Part shown: positions 1 through 8,594 of the stretch, one piece after another
How the letters are laid out: each line of letters opens with the position of its first letter
Numbering within the stretch: position 1 is the stretch's first letter
NCBI RefSeq assembly: GCF_000069785.1
Contig: NC_010528.1
Location: 2,989,501 to 3,053,500, forward strand
DNA from: Cupriavidus taiwanensis LMG 19424
GTDB taxonomy: Bacteria > Pseudomonadota > Gammaproteobacteria > Burkholderiales > Burkholderiaceae
Direction: 5' to 3'
Length of the DNA: 64,000 nt
Translations under genes and position numbers: made by a program
The notes under the pieces: model-generated
Told to the model about the DNA's origin: nothing
Database searches by the model: none
Seen by the model: the letters and a program-made list of their open reading frames with translations, nothing else

Positions 1-1310
1 TCGCCGCCCTTGAAGTTGAAGCGCCCGATATAGGCGCGCGACGGGGTTTCGTAACGGCCCACGGTCAGCACGTCGGCGCCGCCCGAGATTTCCTCGAACA
101 CGGTCTTGGTGCCGTCCAGCGCGTCGCGGCTCTGGTCGACGAAGGCCATCTTCACGGTCGGCCCGATCTTGATCTCGCCGCTGTCCGGCTGCTCCTTGCC
201 GGTCAGCATCTTGAAGAACGTCGACTTGCCGGCGCCGTTCGGACCGATGATGCCGACGATAGCGCCCGGCGGCACCTTGAAGCTGAGGTTTTCGATCAGC
301 ATGCGGTCGCCGAAACCCTTGCTGACGTTGTCGAACTCGATCACTTCGTTGCCCAGGCGCTCACCCACCGGGATGAAGATTTCCTGGGTTTCGTTGCGCT
401 TCTGGTATTCCTGGCTGTTCAGCTCGTCAAAGCGGGCCAGGCGCGCCTTGGACTTGGCCTGGCGGCCCTTGGGGTTCTGGCGCACCCACTCCAGTTCCTT
501 GTGCAGCGCCTTCTGGCGCGCCGATTCGCTGGCCTCTTCCTGCTTCAGGCGCGCTTCCTTCTGGTCCAGCCACGAGCTGTAGTTGCCCTTCCAGGGGATG
601 CCCTGGCCGCGGTCCAGTTCCAGGATCCACTCGGCGGCGTTGTCGAGGAAGTAGCGGTCGTGGGTCACGGCCACCACGGTGCCCGGGAAGCGCGTCAGGA
701 ACTGTTCGAGCCAGTCGACCGATTCCGCATCCAGGTGGTTGGTCGGTTCGTCGAGCAACAGCATGTCGGGGCGCGACAGCAGCAGGCGGCACAGCGCCAC
801 GCGGCGCTTTTCGCCGCCGGAGAGATGTTCGATCTTCGCGTCCCACGGCGGCAGGCGCAGCGCGTCGGCGGCGATCTCCAGCTGCAGTTCGACGTTGTTG
901 CCGTCGCTGGCGGCCAGAATAGCTTCGTACTTGGCCTGGTCGGCGGCCAGCGCGTCGAAGTCCGCGTCCGGCTCGGCGTACGCGGCGTAGATTTCATCGA
1001 GCTTCTTGCGCGCCTCGAACACGCCGCCCAGGGCCTCTTCCACCGACTCGCGCACGGTCTGCTCGGGGTTGAGCTGCGGCTCCTGCGGCAGGTAGCCGAT
1101 GTTCAGGTTCGGCATCGGCGTGGCCTCGCCCTCGATTTCCTTGTCGAGGCCGGCCATGATCTTGAGCAGCGTGGACTTGCCCGAGCCGTTCAGGCCGAGC
1201 ACGCCAATCTTGGCGCCCGGGAAGAACGACAGCGAGATGTCCTTCAGGATGTGACGCTTGGGCGGAACGATCTTGCCCACGCGGTTCATGGTGAAAACGT
1301 ACTGTGCCAT
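1..1310 (-). CDS. ettA: Energy-dependent translational throttle protein EttA (ABC-F ATPase), 3' end outside window
   Basis: ABC-F family ATPase that acts on the ribosome E site; it is not a transporter. From the ATG at 1310 the protein begins [13 protein letters not shown], the usual EttA start. The first nucleotide-binding domain has Walker [10 protein letters not shown] (residues 39-47), signature LSGGEKRR and Walker [13 protein letters not shown] charged linker follows, then the second Walker [10 protein letters not shown]. About 436 codons are visible of a family length near 555, so the second signature and Walker B lie beyond the window edge. No membrane segments are seen. It is transcribed leftward, divergent from the small Cys-rich gene at 1460. 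Confidence 0.95.
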   Translation of the reverse strand, partial: MAQYVFTMNRVGKIVPPKRHILKDISLSFFPGAKIGVLGLNGSGKSTLLKIMAGLDKEIEGEATPMPNLNIGYLPQEPQLNPEQTVRESVEEALGGVFEARKKLDEIYAAYAEPDADFDALAADQAKYEAILAASDGNNVELQLEIAADALRLPPWDAKIEHLSGGEKRRVALCRLLLSRPDMLLLDEPTNHLDAESVDWLEQFLTRFPGTVVAVTHDRYFLDNAAEWILELDRGQGIPWKGNYSSWLDQKEARLKQEEASESARQKALHKELEWVRQNPKGRQAKSKARLARFDELNSQEYQKRNETQEIFIPVGERLGNEVIEFDNVSKGFGDRMLIENLSFKVPPGAIVGIIGPNGAGKSTFFKMLTGKEQPDSGEIKIGPTVKMAFVDQSRDALDGTKTVFEEISGGADVLTVGRYETPSRAYIGRFNFKGG

Positions 1311-1459
1311 GGGTGCGTGCTGGTGATGGTGCTGGAGTAGGTGCGGGAATGGCGGAGTGTATCAGGCACGCCGGCGCGCGCAGCCCGGGCCCGGCCAGCT
1401 TCGGCCTCCGCCGGTACAATCACAGGTTCGTCTTTCCGCCGATTTTTCAAGCCATCGCC

Positions 1460-1684
1460 ATGATCAAACCCGCCCTGACCCTGAAGTTCAAGTGCAAGAA
1501 GTGCACCAAACCCGTCACGCTGTACCTGCAGAAGACCTCGGCGTGCTCGCACATCACTCCGTACCAGGGTTTCTGCAAGTGCGGCGAAATGATGCGCCAT
1601 GCCACCGGCGACAAGGACGCGGTCGAGTCCTTCGTCAATTCGCTGGACAACAGCTGGATGCATCACCATCACCACCACCACTGA
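1460..1684 (+). CDS. Small Cys-rich protein with a natural C-terminal heptahistidine tail
   Basis: A 74-residue protein of unknown function. It has Cys12 and Cys15 in a CKKC pair, then Cys29, Cys39 and Cys41 (FCKCGE), which looks like a small zinc-ribbon or metal-binding fold. The last eight residues are Met plus seven His, then TGA. The ATG at 1460 is chosen because the conserved-looking MIKPALTLKFKCKKC starts there; the longer frame upstream reads through the ettA promoter region. The metallopeptidase gene begins about 11 bp later on the same strand, so the two are probably co-transcribed. The Cys pattern and His tail suggest Zn, Ni or Co binding, which is inference. Confidence 0.7.
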   Translation: MIKPALTLKFKCKKCTKPVTLYLQKTSACSHITPYQGFCKCGEMMRHATGDKDAVESFVNSLDNSWMHHHHHHH

Positions 1685-1697
1685 GCCGGCCACCGTG

Positions 1698-2267
1698 GTG
1701 AATGAGACCTGGCGTCCCGCCGCCAAGGACCCGATGCGCTTCCTGGGCGGCTATCCGCCCGGCGTGCTGGAGCAGGTGCGCGAACTGGTCGCCGCCGGCC
1801 GGCTCGGCGACCATCTGGCCCGCCGCTACCCGGGGCGCCACACCGTGCAGACCGACCGCGCGCTGTACGCATACACCACGGACATCAAGCAGGAATACCT
1901 GCGCAGCGCGCCGCCGCTGCACAAGGTGGGGTTCGATGCGCGCCTGGATTCCGCCCAGCGCGCGCTCGGCCTGCATACCGCGATCTCACGCGTGCAGGGC
2001 GGCAAGCTCAAGGCCAAGAAGGAAATCCGCGTCGCCTCGCTGTTCAAGGAGGCGCCGCCGGAGTTCCTGCGCATGATCGTCGTGCACGAGCTTGCCCACC
2101 TGAAGGAAAGCGAGCACGACAAGGCCTTCTACCGGCTCTGCGAGTACATGGAGCCGCGCTACCACCAGCTCGAGTTCGATACGCGGCTCTACCTGGCCTG
2201 GCGGGAGCTGGAACGCGCCGCTCCCGCCGGCGGCATCGACCCGGGCGCTCAGGCGTCGCAGGCGTAG
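1698..2267 (+). CDS. YgjP-like metallopeptidase domain protein
   Basis: About 189 residues. The C-terminal half carries a zincin motif, VVHELAHLKESEHDKAFY: HExxH plus a third His eight residues on. This is typical of the YgjP/WLM-like domain of predicted metal-dependent hydrolases. The start is uncertain: tandem GTG codons lie at 1695 and 1698, just after the upstream stop, and an ATG at 1734 is also possible. There is no signal peptide, so it is probably cytoplasmic. The 3' end overlaps the convergent GH114 gene by 19 bp. Its physiological substrate is unknown. Confidence 0.75.
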   Translation: MNETWRPAAKDPMRFLGGYPPGVLEQVRELVAAGRLGDHLARRYPGRHTVQTDRALYAYTTDIKQEYLRSAPPLHKVGFDARLDSAQRALGLHTAISRVQGGKLKAKKEIRVASLFKEAPPEFLRMIVVHELAHLKESEHDKAFYRLCEYMEPRYHQLEFDTRLYLAWRELERAAPAGGIDPGAQASQA

Positions 2268-3133
2268 CGGAACGACCCGTTCAGCGTCCTGGGCAGCACC
2301 AGCGTGCGCAGATTGGCCGCCTGGGACTTGGCGCACAGCGCGGCGCGCGTGGCGGCGTCACGGTACTTGGTGGCGTATTCGATCTGGAATACCGGCTTGC
2401 CCTGCCCCGTGAACGCGGTATAGGCACCGCACTCGCGGTACTGGAAGCACTGTTCGTTGATGGCGAAGTCAAAGCTCGCGGCCAGCTCGGCCACCTGCCC
2501 CACGTCGTTCTTCAAACCGACCGCCAGCCCGCGCGCATGCGCCTCCGCCGCCAGGAAGCGGTTGTAGTCGAGCTGGGTCTCGGCTGTCAGCGGCAGGCCG
2601 GGACTGTTGGTATAGCCATCGACATTGTCAGGATCGACCGCATCGCAGCCTTTGCTGACCGCCAGGTCCATGCGCGCCTGCATGATGCGACGCACGTTGG
2701 CCGAGCGCGTATCCAGCCAGCGCTCGCCGGCCCAGCCCGACAGCGGGGCGCCCTGGTCCGCCTCGGTAAACTGGTTGAAGTCGGGACGCCAGTCCTCTGA
2801 ACTGCCCGCCGAGAAGTAGCAGATCACGCGCCGGCCCTGCGCCTTGAGCGCATCGATGGTGGCCTGCGGCGTATCGAACAGGTCGAAGTCATAGGCGGTC
2901 ACCGCATAGCTGGTATTGAGCCTGCCGGTCAGCTGGATCTGCCAGGTGTCGGTAAGCGCCGGGGCCCAGCGCGTGGTGGCGCTGGTGGTGGTTTCGGTGA
3001 TGGACCGCGTCGTGGCCGCGGCCGTCGGCGACACCATCTCGGTCTGTCCGCCGTCGCCGCCGCAGCCGCCCAGTGCCAGGCTCAGCGCAACCGACAGCAG
3101 CGCCGCTGCCTTCTTCGCATCGTTGCCATGCAT
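2249..3133 (-). CDS. GH114-family endo-alpha-1,4-polygalactosaminidase-like lipoprotein
   Basis: 294 residues starting at the ATG at 3133, preceded by AAGGGGGAAG. The N-terminus has a lysine pair, a hydrophobic stretch and the lipobox LALGGC, so it should be a lipoprotein; a poly-Thr/Ser linker follows. The rest matches the GH114 TIM barrel: YDFDLFDT, VICYFSAGSSEDWRPD, GCDAVDPDNVDGY, GLAVGLKNDV and INEQCFQYREC. Known GH114 members cleave galactosaminogalactan-type polymers; in Gram-negatives the substrate is mostly unproved. The longer frame to 3568 is rejected because it removes the signal peptide from the N-terminus and has no ribosome site. Confidence 0.85.
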   Translation of the reverse strand: MHGNDAKKAAALLSVALSLALGGCGGDGGQTEMVSPTAAATTRSITETTTSATTRWAPALTDTWQIQLTGRLNTSYAVTAYDFDLFDTPQATIDALKAQGRRVICYFSAGSSEDWRPDFNQFTEADQGAPLSGWAGERWLDTRSANVRRIMQARMDLAVSKGCDAVDPDNVDGYTNSPGLPLTAETQLDYNRFLAAEAHARGLAVGLKNDVGQVAELAASFDFAINEQCFQYRECGAYTAFTGQGKPVFQIEYATKYRDAATRAALCAKSQAANLRTLVLPRTLNGSFRYACDA

Positions 3134-3554
3134 ATGTTCTTCCCCCTTCCCTGTGATGAACCCCGTTCGAAACGATCGGCCCTGTTGTCGATATGCCGCG
3201 GCGGCCGGGCCTGCCGCCGCGGTTCCCGCAATGTAGCGGATTCGCGGCCCGGTCCGGAATGCAGGCCGGCCCCACTGTTCGTGCGGCGCAACACATGATG
3301 CGCTTGACCCATGCCGAGGCGCTATGTATAAAGAGCGCGTGGGTAGAAGCGGTCGATTGGACAGCAGCGGTGCAATGCCGCGACGTTCAACTGGAGATTG
3401 CTCACTGACGGAGTGTTTCGTCGGTGGCGCAATGGTCCAGACGCTCCCCTGACAAAGACTCCCGATCGCAGCATGCAAGGCCGGCCCCGCGGCGTTGTTC
3501 GCGCGCGCGCCTGCCGCATGCGTGTCCAACCTAGTCATTGTTAGGGGATCTCCC
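3134..3554. other. 421-bp intergenic region upstream of the catabolic island
   Basis: No convincing gene. It holds a perfect 9-bp GC-rich inverted repeat (CCGCGGCGG at 3196-3204, CCGCCGCGG at 3214-3222) in the leader of the leftward GH114 gene, and a strong sigma-70-like promoter facing right at 3304-3332. Nothing else stands out. Confidence 0.6.
3304..3332 (+). promoter_or_regulatory. Predicted sigma-70 promoter for the amidohydrolase/ubiD operon
   Basis: TTGACC (3304-3309), a 17-nt spacer and TATAAA (3327-3332), close to consensus in a GC-rich genome. It would give a leader of about 215 nt before the first amidohydrolase ATG at 3555. No operator dyad was recognised next to it. Confidence 0.5.
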
Positions 3555-4457
3555 ATGATCATCGACACCAGCTGTTATCCGACGAACCTGGTGGACCTGG
3601 CCTGGCGCCACGACGGCGACCCGTTCACCGGCGAGCGCCTGATCCAGATGATGGACGGCCCGTTCACCATCAACGGCAAGCCGCGCCGCATCGACAAGGC
3701 CTTTATCCAGCCGCCGCAGGGCAACACCATCTACACCTACACCGACGGCGTGAAGTCGGGCAGCGAATCGATCGACGCGTACATGGCCTACACCGTCGAG
3801 ATGGTGAAGAAGTATCCCGACCGCTTTATCGGCTGCTTCGTCTACAACCCGCGCTGCGGCGTGCAGAACGGCGTCAACGCCATCGAGCACTACGTGAAGA
3901 AGCTGGGCTTCAAGATGGTCCAGTTCCAGGCCAACATGCACGCGTACCGCCCGGACCGCGCGCTGGACTGGCTGCGCCCGGCGCTGCAGAAATGCGCCGA
4001 GCTGGGCGTGCTGGTCAAGCTGCATACCGGCGACGGCCCCTACAGCATCCCGACCGAATGGGTGCCGATGATGAAGGAGTTCCCGACGGTGAACTTCATC
4101 ATGGCCCACTTCGGCGTGCAGACCGGCGGCGTCTACTGCTTCGAGCCGTTCCAGATGGCGATGGACATGCCCAACGTGTACTGCGAATCGGGCTGGTGCC
4201 TGCAGTCGCGCATCGTCGAGTTCGCCAAGGTGCTGCCCAAGCACAAGATCCTGTTCGGTTCCGATACCCCGCCCAACGAGCCCGGCATGTGGCTGCGCCT
4301 GCTGGAGGTGCTGTGCTTCGAGCCGCCGCAGGGCCTGAACCTGGATGAAGACACGCTCGAGGACTACCTCGGCAACAACGTCGCACGGATGATCGGCCTG
4401 GAGCCGACGCCGGTGCCGCGCACGCTGGAAGAAGCGAAAGCGCGCCTGGCTGCCTGA
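3555..4457 (+). CDS. Amidohydrolase-2 family protein lacking the HxH metal motif
   Basis: 300 residues, a TIM-barrel protein of the COG2159/ACMSD-like family, whose members are hydrolases or non-oxidative decarboxylases. The ATG at 3555 follows TAGGGGATC. It is strongly similar along its whole length to the next gene (shared DRALDWLRPA, SRIVEFA and SDTPPNEPGMWLR). The N-terminal metal motif, DTHLHP in the neighbour, is DTSCYP here: both HxH histidines are replaced (Ser6, Tyr8). The later elements HTGDGP, AHFGVQTGG and SDTPP remain. It may use a different metal site, be a structural partner of the second paralogue, or be an inactive pseudo-enzyme. First gene of the island operon. Confidence 0.85.
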   Translation: MIIDTSCYPTNLVDLAWRHDGDPFTGERLIQMMDGPFTINGKPRRIDKAFIQPPQGNTIYTYTDGVKSGSESIDAYMAYTVEMVKKYPDRFIGCFVYNPRCGVQNGVNAIEHYVKKLGFKMVQFQANMHAYRPDRALDWLRPALQKCAELGVLVKLHTGDGPYSIPTEWVPMMKEFPTVNFIMAHFGVQTGGVYCFEPFQMAMDMPNVYCESGWCLQSRIVEFAKVLPKHKILFGSDTPPNEPGMWLRLLEVLCFEPPQGLNLDEDTLEDYLGNNVARMIGLEPTPVPRTLEEAKARLAA

Positions 4458-4500
4458 GCGCAATGCCCGCGCCAACGACAACGGACTCCGGAGCACCCAC

Positions 4501-5415
4501 ATGATTATCGACACCCACCTGCACCCGACCAACCTGGTCGACGAAGCCTGGCGCCACACCGGCGAGCCCTTCAACGGCGAGCGCATGCTCAAGATGATGG
4601 ACGGCCCCTACATGATCAACGGCAAGCCGCGCCGCATCGACATGGGCTTTATCCAGCCGCCGCCGGGCAACACCGGCTACCGCGACGGCAACCGCCGCGG
4701 CCGCGAAGGCATCCGCGACTACATGGCGTATATCGCCGAGCTGTGCCAGAAATACCCTGACCGCTTTATCGGCAACTTCACCTTCAACCCGCGCTGGGGC
4801 CCGGAAGAAGGCGCGCTGGAGCTGGAATTCCACGTCAAGGAGTACGGCTTCAAGATGCTGAAGCTGCATGCCAACATGCACGGCTACCGGCCAGACCGCG
4901 CGCTGGACTGGCTGCGCCCGGCGATGAAGGTCTGCGCCAAGTACAACGTCGTGGTGCTGATCCACACCGGCGACGGCCCATACACGATTCCGACGATGTT
5001 CTATCCGATCATCCGCGAATTCCCGATGGTCAATTTCATCATCGGGCATTTCGGTATCCAGACCGGCGGCAACTATTCGTTCGAGGCGTTCTGGATGGCC
5101 ATGGACACGCCCAACGTGTACTGCGAATCGGGCTGGTGCTTCCAGTCGCGCATCGTCGAGTTCGCGCGCCAGCTGCCGCGCGACAAGATCGTGTTTGGCA
5201 CCGACACGCCGCCCAACGAGCCCGGCATGTGGCTGCGCGAGCTGGAAATGCTGTGCGGCCCCGCGCCGCAGGGCATGGACCTGGACGAGGACGGGCTGGA
5301 GGACTACATGGGCAACAACATCGCCCGGCTGGTCGGCATCGAGCCCACGGCGCCGCCCAGGACGCAGGAAGAGGCCCTGGCGCGGCTGAAGGACACCTAC
5401 GCCAGCACCCGGTAG
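4501..5415 (+). CDS. Amidohydrolase-2 family metal-dependent hydrolase or decarboxylase
   Basis: 304 residues and full-length. It starts MIIDTHLHPTN at an ATG 43 bp after the previous stop, with CCGGAG upstream. The HxH pair (His6, His8), the barrel-strand histidines in IHTGDGP and GHFGIQTGG, and Asp in GTDTPPNEPG form a plausible mononuclear metal site. Characterised relatives include ACMSD, gamma-resorcylate decarboxylase, LigW and PicC, so non-oxidative decarboxylation or hydration of an aromatic or heterocyclic acid is as likely as amide hydrolysis. Its tandem paralogue lacks HxH. The position just before a UbiD-type decarboxylase points to carboxylated ring compounds; the exact substrate is unknown. 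Confidence 0.88.
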   Translation: MIIDTHLHPTNLVDEAWRHTGEPFNGERMLKMMDGPYMINGKPRRIDMGFIQPPPGNTGYRDGNRRGREGIRDYMAYIAELCQKYPDRFIGNFTFNPRWGPEEGALELEFHVKEYGFKMLKLHANMHGYRPDRALDWLRPAMKVCAKYNVVVLIHTGDGPYTIPTMFYPIIREFPMVNFIIGHFGIQTGGNYSFEAFWMAMDTPNVYCESGWCFQSRIVEFARQLPRDKIVFGTDTPPNEPGMWLRELEMLCGPAPQGMDLDEDGLEDYMGNNIARLVGIEPTAPPRTQEEALARLKDTYASTR

Positions 5416-5517
5416 TCACTAGCTGTTCGGCAGGCAGGCACGGCACGGCGGCCGGGACCATTCCCGGCCGCCGGGGCAGCCTTCGCCCTGGCCCACCCTG
5501 ACCTCAGGAGCCGATCC

Positions 5518-6960
5518 ATGAACTCACCCTCAGCGCCCTTCGCCGCCGCGACGCCGGCGCGCCAGCCTTTCCATGACACCTCGCAGGACTTCCACCAGTT
5601 CCTGGCCGCCTACCGCGAGGCCTTTCCCGAAGACGTGCTGCATATCCGCGAGCCGGTTGGCGCCGACCAGGACCCGACCGCGCTGGTATGGACGCTCGCT
5701 GCGCAGGGCCGTCATCCGGCGCTGCTGTTCGACCATGTCGAAGGCCTGGGCACGTCGCTGGCCACCAACCTGTTCGCCTCGCGCGAGCGCGTGGGGCGCA
5801 TGCTGGGCGGCGTGCCGCCCGCCGGCATCCATGCCGAATACCAGGCCCGCAGCCGCCGCATGGTGGCGCCGCGCGTGCTGGACAGCGGCGCTGTCACCGG
5901 CCATGTCGAGACGCAGCACATCGACCTGCGCACGATTCCGGCGATCCGGCACTTCGCCACCGACCGCGGTCCCTATATCACCAACGCGATCCTGATCGCC
6001 GAAGACCCCGACAGCGGCATCGGCAACGCCAGCTACCACCGCTCGATGCTGCATTCGCCCACCGAGATCGCCACCAGCCTGCATTCGCGCGGCCACCTGT
6101 GGCGCATGCAGCAGCGCGCCGCCGAACTGGGCCGCCCGTTGCCGGTGGCGATGGTGATCGGCGCGCATCCGCTGTTCATGCTGGCGGGCGCCGCGCGGCT
6201 GCCGTTCGGCGTGGACGAGCGCCATGTCGCCGGCGGGCTGTTCGGCGCGCCACTGGAAGTGGTACGCACGCCGCGCCACGGCATCCTGGTGCCGGCGCAT
6301 GCCGAGATCGTGCTGGAAGGCGTGATCGATCCCGAGGCGCGCGTCGACGAAGGCCCGTTCGGCGAGTTCACCGGCTATTCGTCGGACCGCTCGACCAACA
6401 ACCTGCTGCGCGTGCAGAGCGTGATGCGGCGCACGGACGCGTGGCTGGTCGACGTGGTCGGCGGCAACTCGGCCGAGCACCTGAACCTGGGCCGGATCCC
6501 GCGCGAGTCCGAGATGGTGGAAAAGCTGCGCGAGCGCTTCCCCGGCGTCACCGCGGTGCACTACCCCAGCTCCGGCACGCATTTCCACGCCTACGTGGCG
6601 CTGCGCCAGAGCCGCCCCGGCGAAGCGCGCCAGGTGATGCTGGGGCTGCTCGGCTGGGACCCGTACCTGAAGACGGTAGTGGCTGTGGATGAAGACGTCG
6701 ACATCACCCGCGACGAGGAAGTGCTGTGGGCCATGGCCACGCACCTGCAGCCGCACCTGGACGTGGTGGTGGTCGATGGGCTGCCCGGCAGCGCACTGGA
6801 CCCGTCGGCATCTGGCGTCGGCACGACATCGCGCATGGGGCTGGATGCCACGCGCGGGCCGAGTTTCGACGGCATCCGCGCGCGCATCGATCCCGCCGCG
6901 ATGGCACGCGCGGCCGCGCTGCTGGCGCGGCTGGAGCGTGCGGCATCGCACGTGCCGTGA
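5518..6960 (+). CDS. UbiD-family prenylated-FMN decarboxylase
   Basis: 480 residues. UbiD enzymes reversibly decarboxylate (hetero)aromatic or unsaturated acids using prenylated FMN. The catalytic network appears intact: Asn170 and Arg175 (NASYHR) match the cofactor-binding Asn/Arg, and Glu278 and Glu283 in EGPFGEFTGY match the conserved Glu pair of the E-R-E triad. The ATG at 5518 follows TCAGGAGCCGATCC. It is unlikely to be the ubiquinone enzyme, because it sits among catabolic genes with a dedicated UbiX-type gene at 13402. Family precedents act on furoic, pyrrole, indole and phenazine carboxylates; the substrate here is unproved. Confidence 0.9.
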   Translation: MNSPSAPFAAATPARQPFHDTSQDFHQFLAAYREAFPEDVLHIREPVGADQDPTALVWTLAAQGRHPALLFDHVEGLGTSLATNLFASRERVGRMLGGVPPAGIHAEYQARSRRMVAPRVLDSGAVTGHVETQHIDLRTIPAIRHFATDRGPYITNAILIAEDPDSGIGNASYHRSMLHSPTEIATSLHSRGHLWRMQQRAAELGRPLPVAMVIGAHPLFMLAGAARLPFGVDERHVAGGLFGAPLEVVRTPRHGILVPAHAEIVLEGVIDPEARVDEGPFGEFTGYSSDRSTNNLLRVQSVMRRTDAWLVDVVGGNSAEHLNLGRIPRESEMVEKLRERFPGVTAVHYPSSGTHFHAYVALRQSRPGEARQVMLGLLGWDPYLKTVVAVDEDVDITRDEEVLWAMATHLQPHLDVVVVDGLPGSALDPSASGVGTTSRMGLDATRGPSFDGIRARIDPAAMARAAALLARLERAASHVP

Positions 6961-6989
6961 GGCGCGGCTCAGGGATAACCCGCTGAAAA

Positions 6990-7028
6990 CGGCGGATTCA
7001 TCGTTTCACCCGATCGATAAATCCGCCG
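6990..7028. promoter_or_regulatory. Candidate LysR operator upstream of the first NCS2 permease
   Basis: A 14-bp inverted repeat with one mismatch, CGGCGGATTCATCG (6990-7003) and CGATAAATCCGCCG (7015-7028), with an 11-nt spacer. The internal 33 bp (6993-7025) match 24 of 33 positions of 9597-9629 in the lysR/molybdenum-hydroxylase promoter region, with the same half-site spacing. Confidence 0.5.
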
Positions 7029-7197
7029 GGAACGTTGTACCTTCCCTGCGCCGCTGTCATGCTGGATTGACAAGACAGGACAGGCGCGGGCTTCGCACGA
7101 GAGGATGGCAGGACCATCCCGCAAGAGGAAGCGCCGGCACCTTGGCGACACGTTAGCGCAATGCGCAACCGGCGTGATACCGACCAAAGGAGACAGC

Positions 7198-8589
7198 ATG
7201 AACCCCACCCTGCCTACGCAAGGGAATGCCGCCGTGCATCCCGTCGACGAGGTCCTGCCACCGCCGCGCCTGCTGGCCCTGGGCCTGCAGCATGTGCTGG
7301 TGATGTATGCCGGCGCCATTGCCGTGCCGATGATCATCGGCGGCGCCCTCAAGCTGCCCAAGGACCAGGTTGCCTTCCTGATCGCCGCCGACCTGTTCTG
7401 CTGCGGCCTGGTGACGATGATCCAGAGCATCGGCATCTGGAAGGTCGGCATCCGCCTGCCGGTGATGATGGGCGTCACCTTCACCGCGATCGCGCCGATC
7501 ATCGCCACCGGCTCCAATCCGTCGCTGGGGCTGCCGGCGGTGTTCGGCGCGGTGATGGTGGCGGGCGTCTTCACTTGCTTTGCCGCGCCCTATGTCGGCA
7601 AGATGGTGCGCTGGTTCCCGCCGGTCGTGACCGGCACCGTGGTGCTGGTGATCGGGATCTCGCTGATGCGGGTCGGCATCAACTGGGCGGCGGGCGGCAA
7701 CCCCACCCTCAACACCGCGGCCGGTCCGGTGCCCAACCCCAATTTCGGCTTGCCGGTGAACATTGCCATCGCCACCGCGGTGCTGTGCACGGTGCTGGCG
7801 CTGGTGGCGTTCGCGCGCGGCTTCCTGTGCAACGTGGCGGTGCTGATCGGCATTGCGGTGGGCTTCGGCATTGCGCTGGCGCTGGGCAAGGTCAGCTTCG
7901 ACGGCCTGCACGGCGCGCACTGGGTCGAGTTCATCACGCCCTTCCACTTCGGCTGGCCCACCTTCGACGCCATGACCTCGGTCACGCTGTGCGTGGTGAT
8001 GATCGTGATCATGATCGAAGGCGTGGGGCAGTTCCTGGCGCTGGGCGAGATCGTCGATCGCCCGGTCGACTCCGAAGACCTGGCGCGCGGCCTGCGCGCC
8101 GACGGTGTCGGCGCGATGGTGGGGGCGGTATTCAACACCTTCACCTACACCTCGTACGCGCAGAACGTCGGGCTGGTGCAGGTTACCGGCGTGCGCAGCC
8201 GCTGGGTCTGCGCCACCGCAGGCGGCATCCTGATCGTGCTGGGCTGCCTGCCCAAGCTGGCCTTCTTCGCGGCATCGATCCCGCAATACGTGCTGGGCGG
8301 CGCGGCGCTGGTGATGTTCGGCATGGTCGCGGCCACGGGCGTGCGCATCCTCGGCCATGTGGACTTTGTCGAGAACAAGAAGAACGCCTACATCGTCGCC
8401 GTCAGCGTGGCGCTGGGCATGATCCCGCTGGTGTCGGACAAGTTCTTCGCGCAAATGCCCGAGCTGCTGGCCAAGTTCTGCCAGAACGGCATCCTGCTGG
8501 GCACGCTGGCCGCGGTGCTGCTGAACCTGTTGTTCAACGCGCGTTCGCCGGCCCCCCGGCCTCACGGGCTGGCCAAGGAGCCGGCATGA
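7198..8589 (+). CDS. NCS2 (nucleobase-ascorbate family) permease, purine type
   Basis: 463 residues with about 14 hydrophobic segments; inner-membrane symporter of the NCS2/NAT family. The NAT signature reads QNVGLVQVTG, and the TM8 carboxylate lies in MIEGVGQF. This pattern is closest to xanthine and uric-acid transporters rather than uracil ones. The ATG at 7198 has AAAGGAGACAGC directly upstream, so the longer frame from 7105 is rejected. It is convergent with lysR (5 bp between stops) and carries a candidate LysR operator 170 bp upstream. It probably imports the heterocyclic substrate of the island. A second NCS2 permease lies at 16719. Confidence 0.9.
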   Translation: MNPTLPTQGNAAVHPVDEVLPPPRLLALGLQHVLVMYAGAIAVPMIIGGALKLPKDQVAFLIAADLFCCGLVTMIQSIGIWKVGIRLPVMMGVTFTAIAPIIATGSNPSLGLPAVFGAVMVAGVFTCFAAPYVGKMVRWFPPVVTGTVVLVIGISLMRVGINWAAGGNPTLNTAAGPVPNPNFGLPVNIAIATAVLCTVLALVAFARGFLCNVAVLIGIAVGFGIALALGKVSFDGLHGAHWVEFITPFHFGWPTFDAMTSVTLCVVMIVIMIEGVGQFLALGEIVDRPVDSEDLARGLRADGVGAMVGAVFNTFTYTSYAQNVGLVQVTGVRSRWVCATAGGILIVLGCLPKLAFFAASIPQYVLGGAALVMFGMVAATGVRILGHVDFVENKKNAYIVAVSVALGMIPLVSDKFFAQMPELLAKFCQNGILLGTLAAVLLNLLFNARSPAPRPHGLAKEPA

Positions 8590-8594
8590 CCTAG

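Noticed and set aside
1661..1684. His7 codons as a cloning artefact or expression tag
   Set aside because: The flanking sequence is continuous with natural genes and no vector sequence is seen; kept as a native feature pending read checks.
3134..3568. N-terminal extension of the GH114 gene giving 439 residues
   Set aside because: It would bury the signal peptide and lipobox and has no ribosome site; ATG 3133 has a clear one.
5518..6960. Assignment of the UbiD homologue to ubiquinone synthesis
   Set aside because: It lies in a catabolic island with Mo hydroxylase, amidohydrolases and a dedicated UbiX; UbiX is coupled to the Mo subunit gene.
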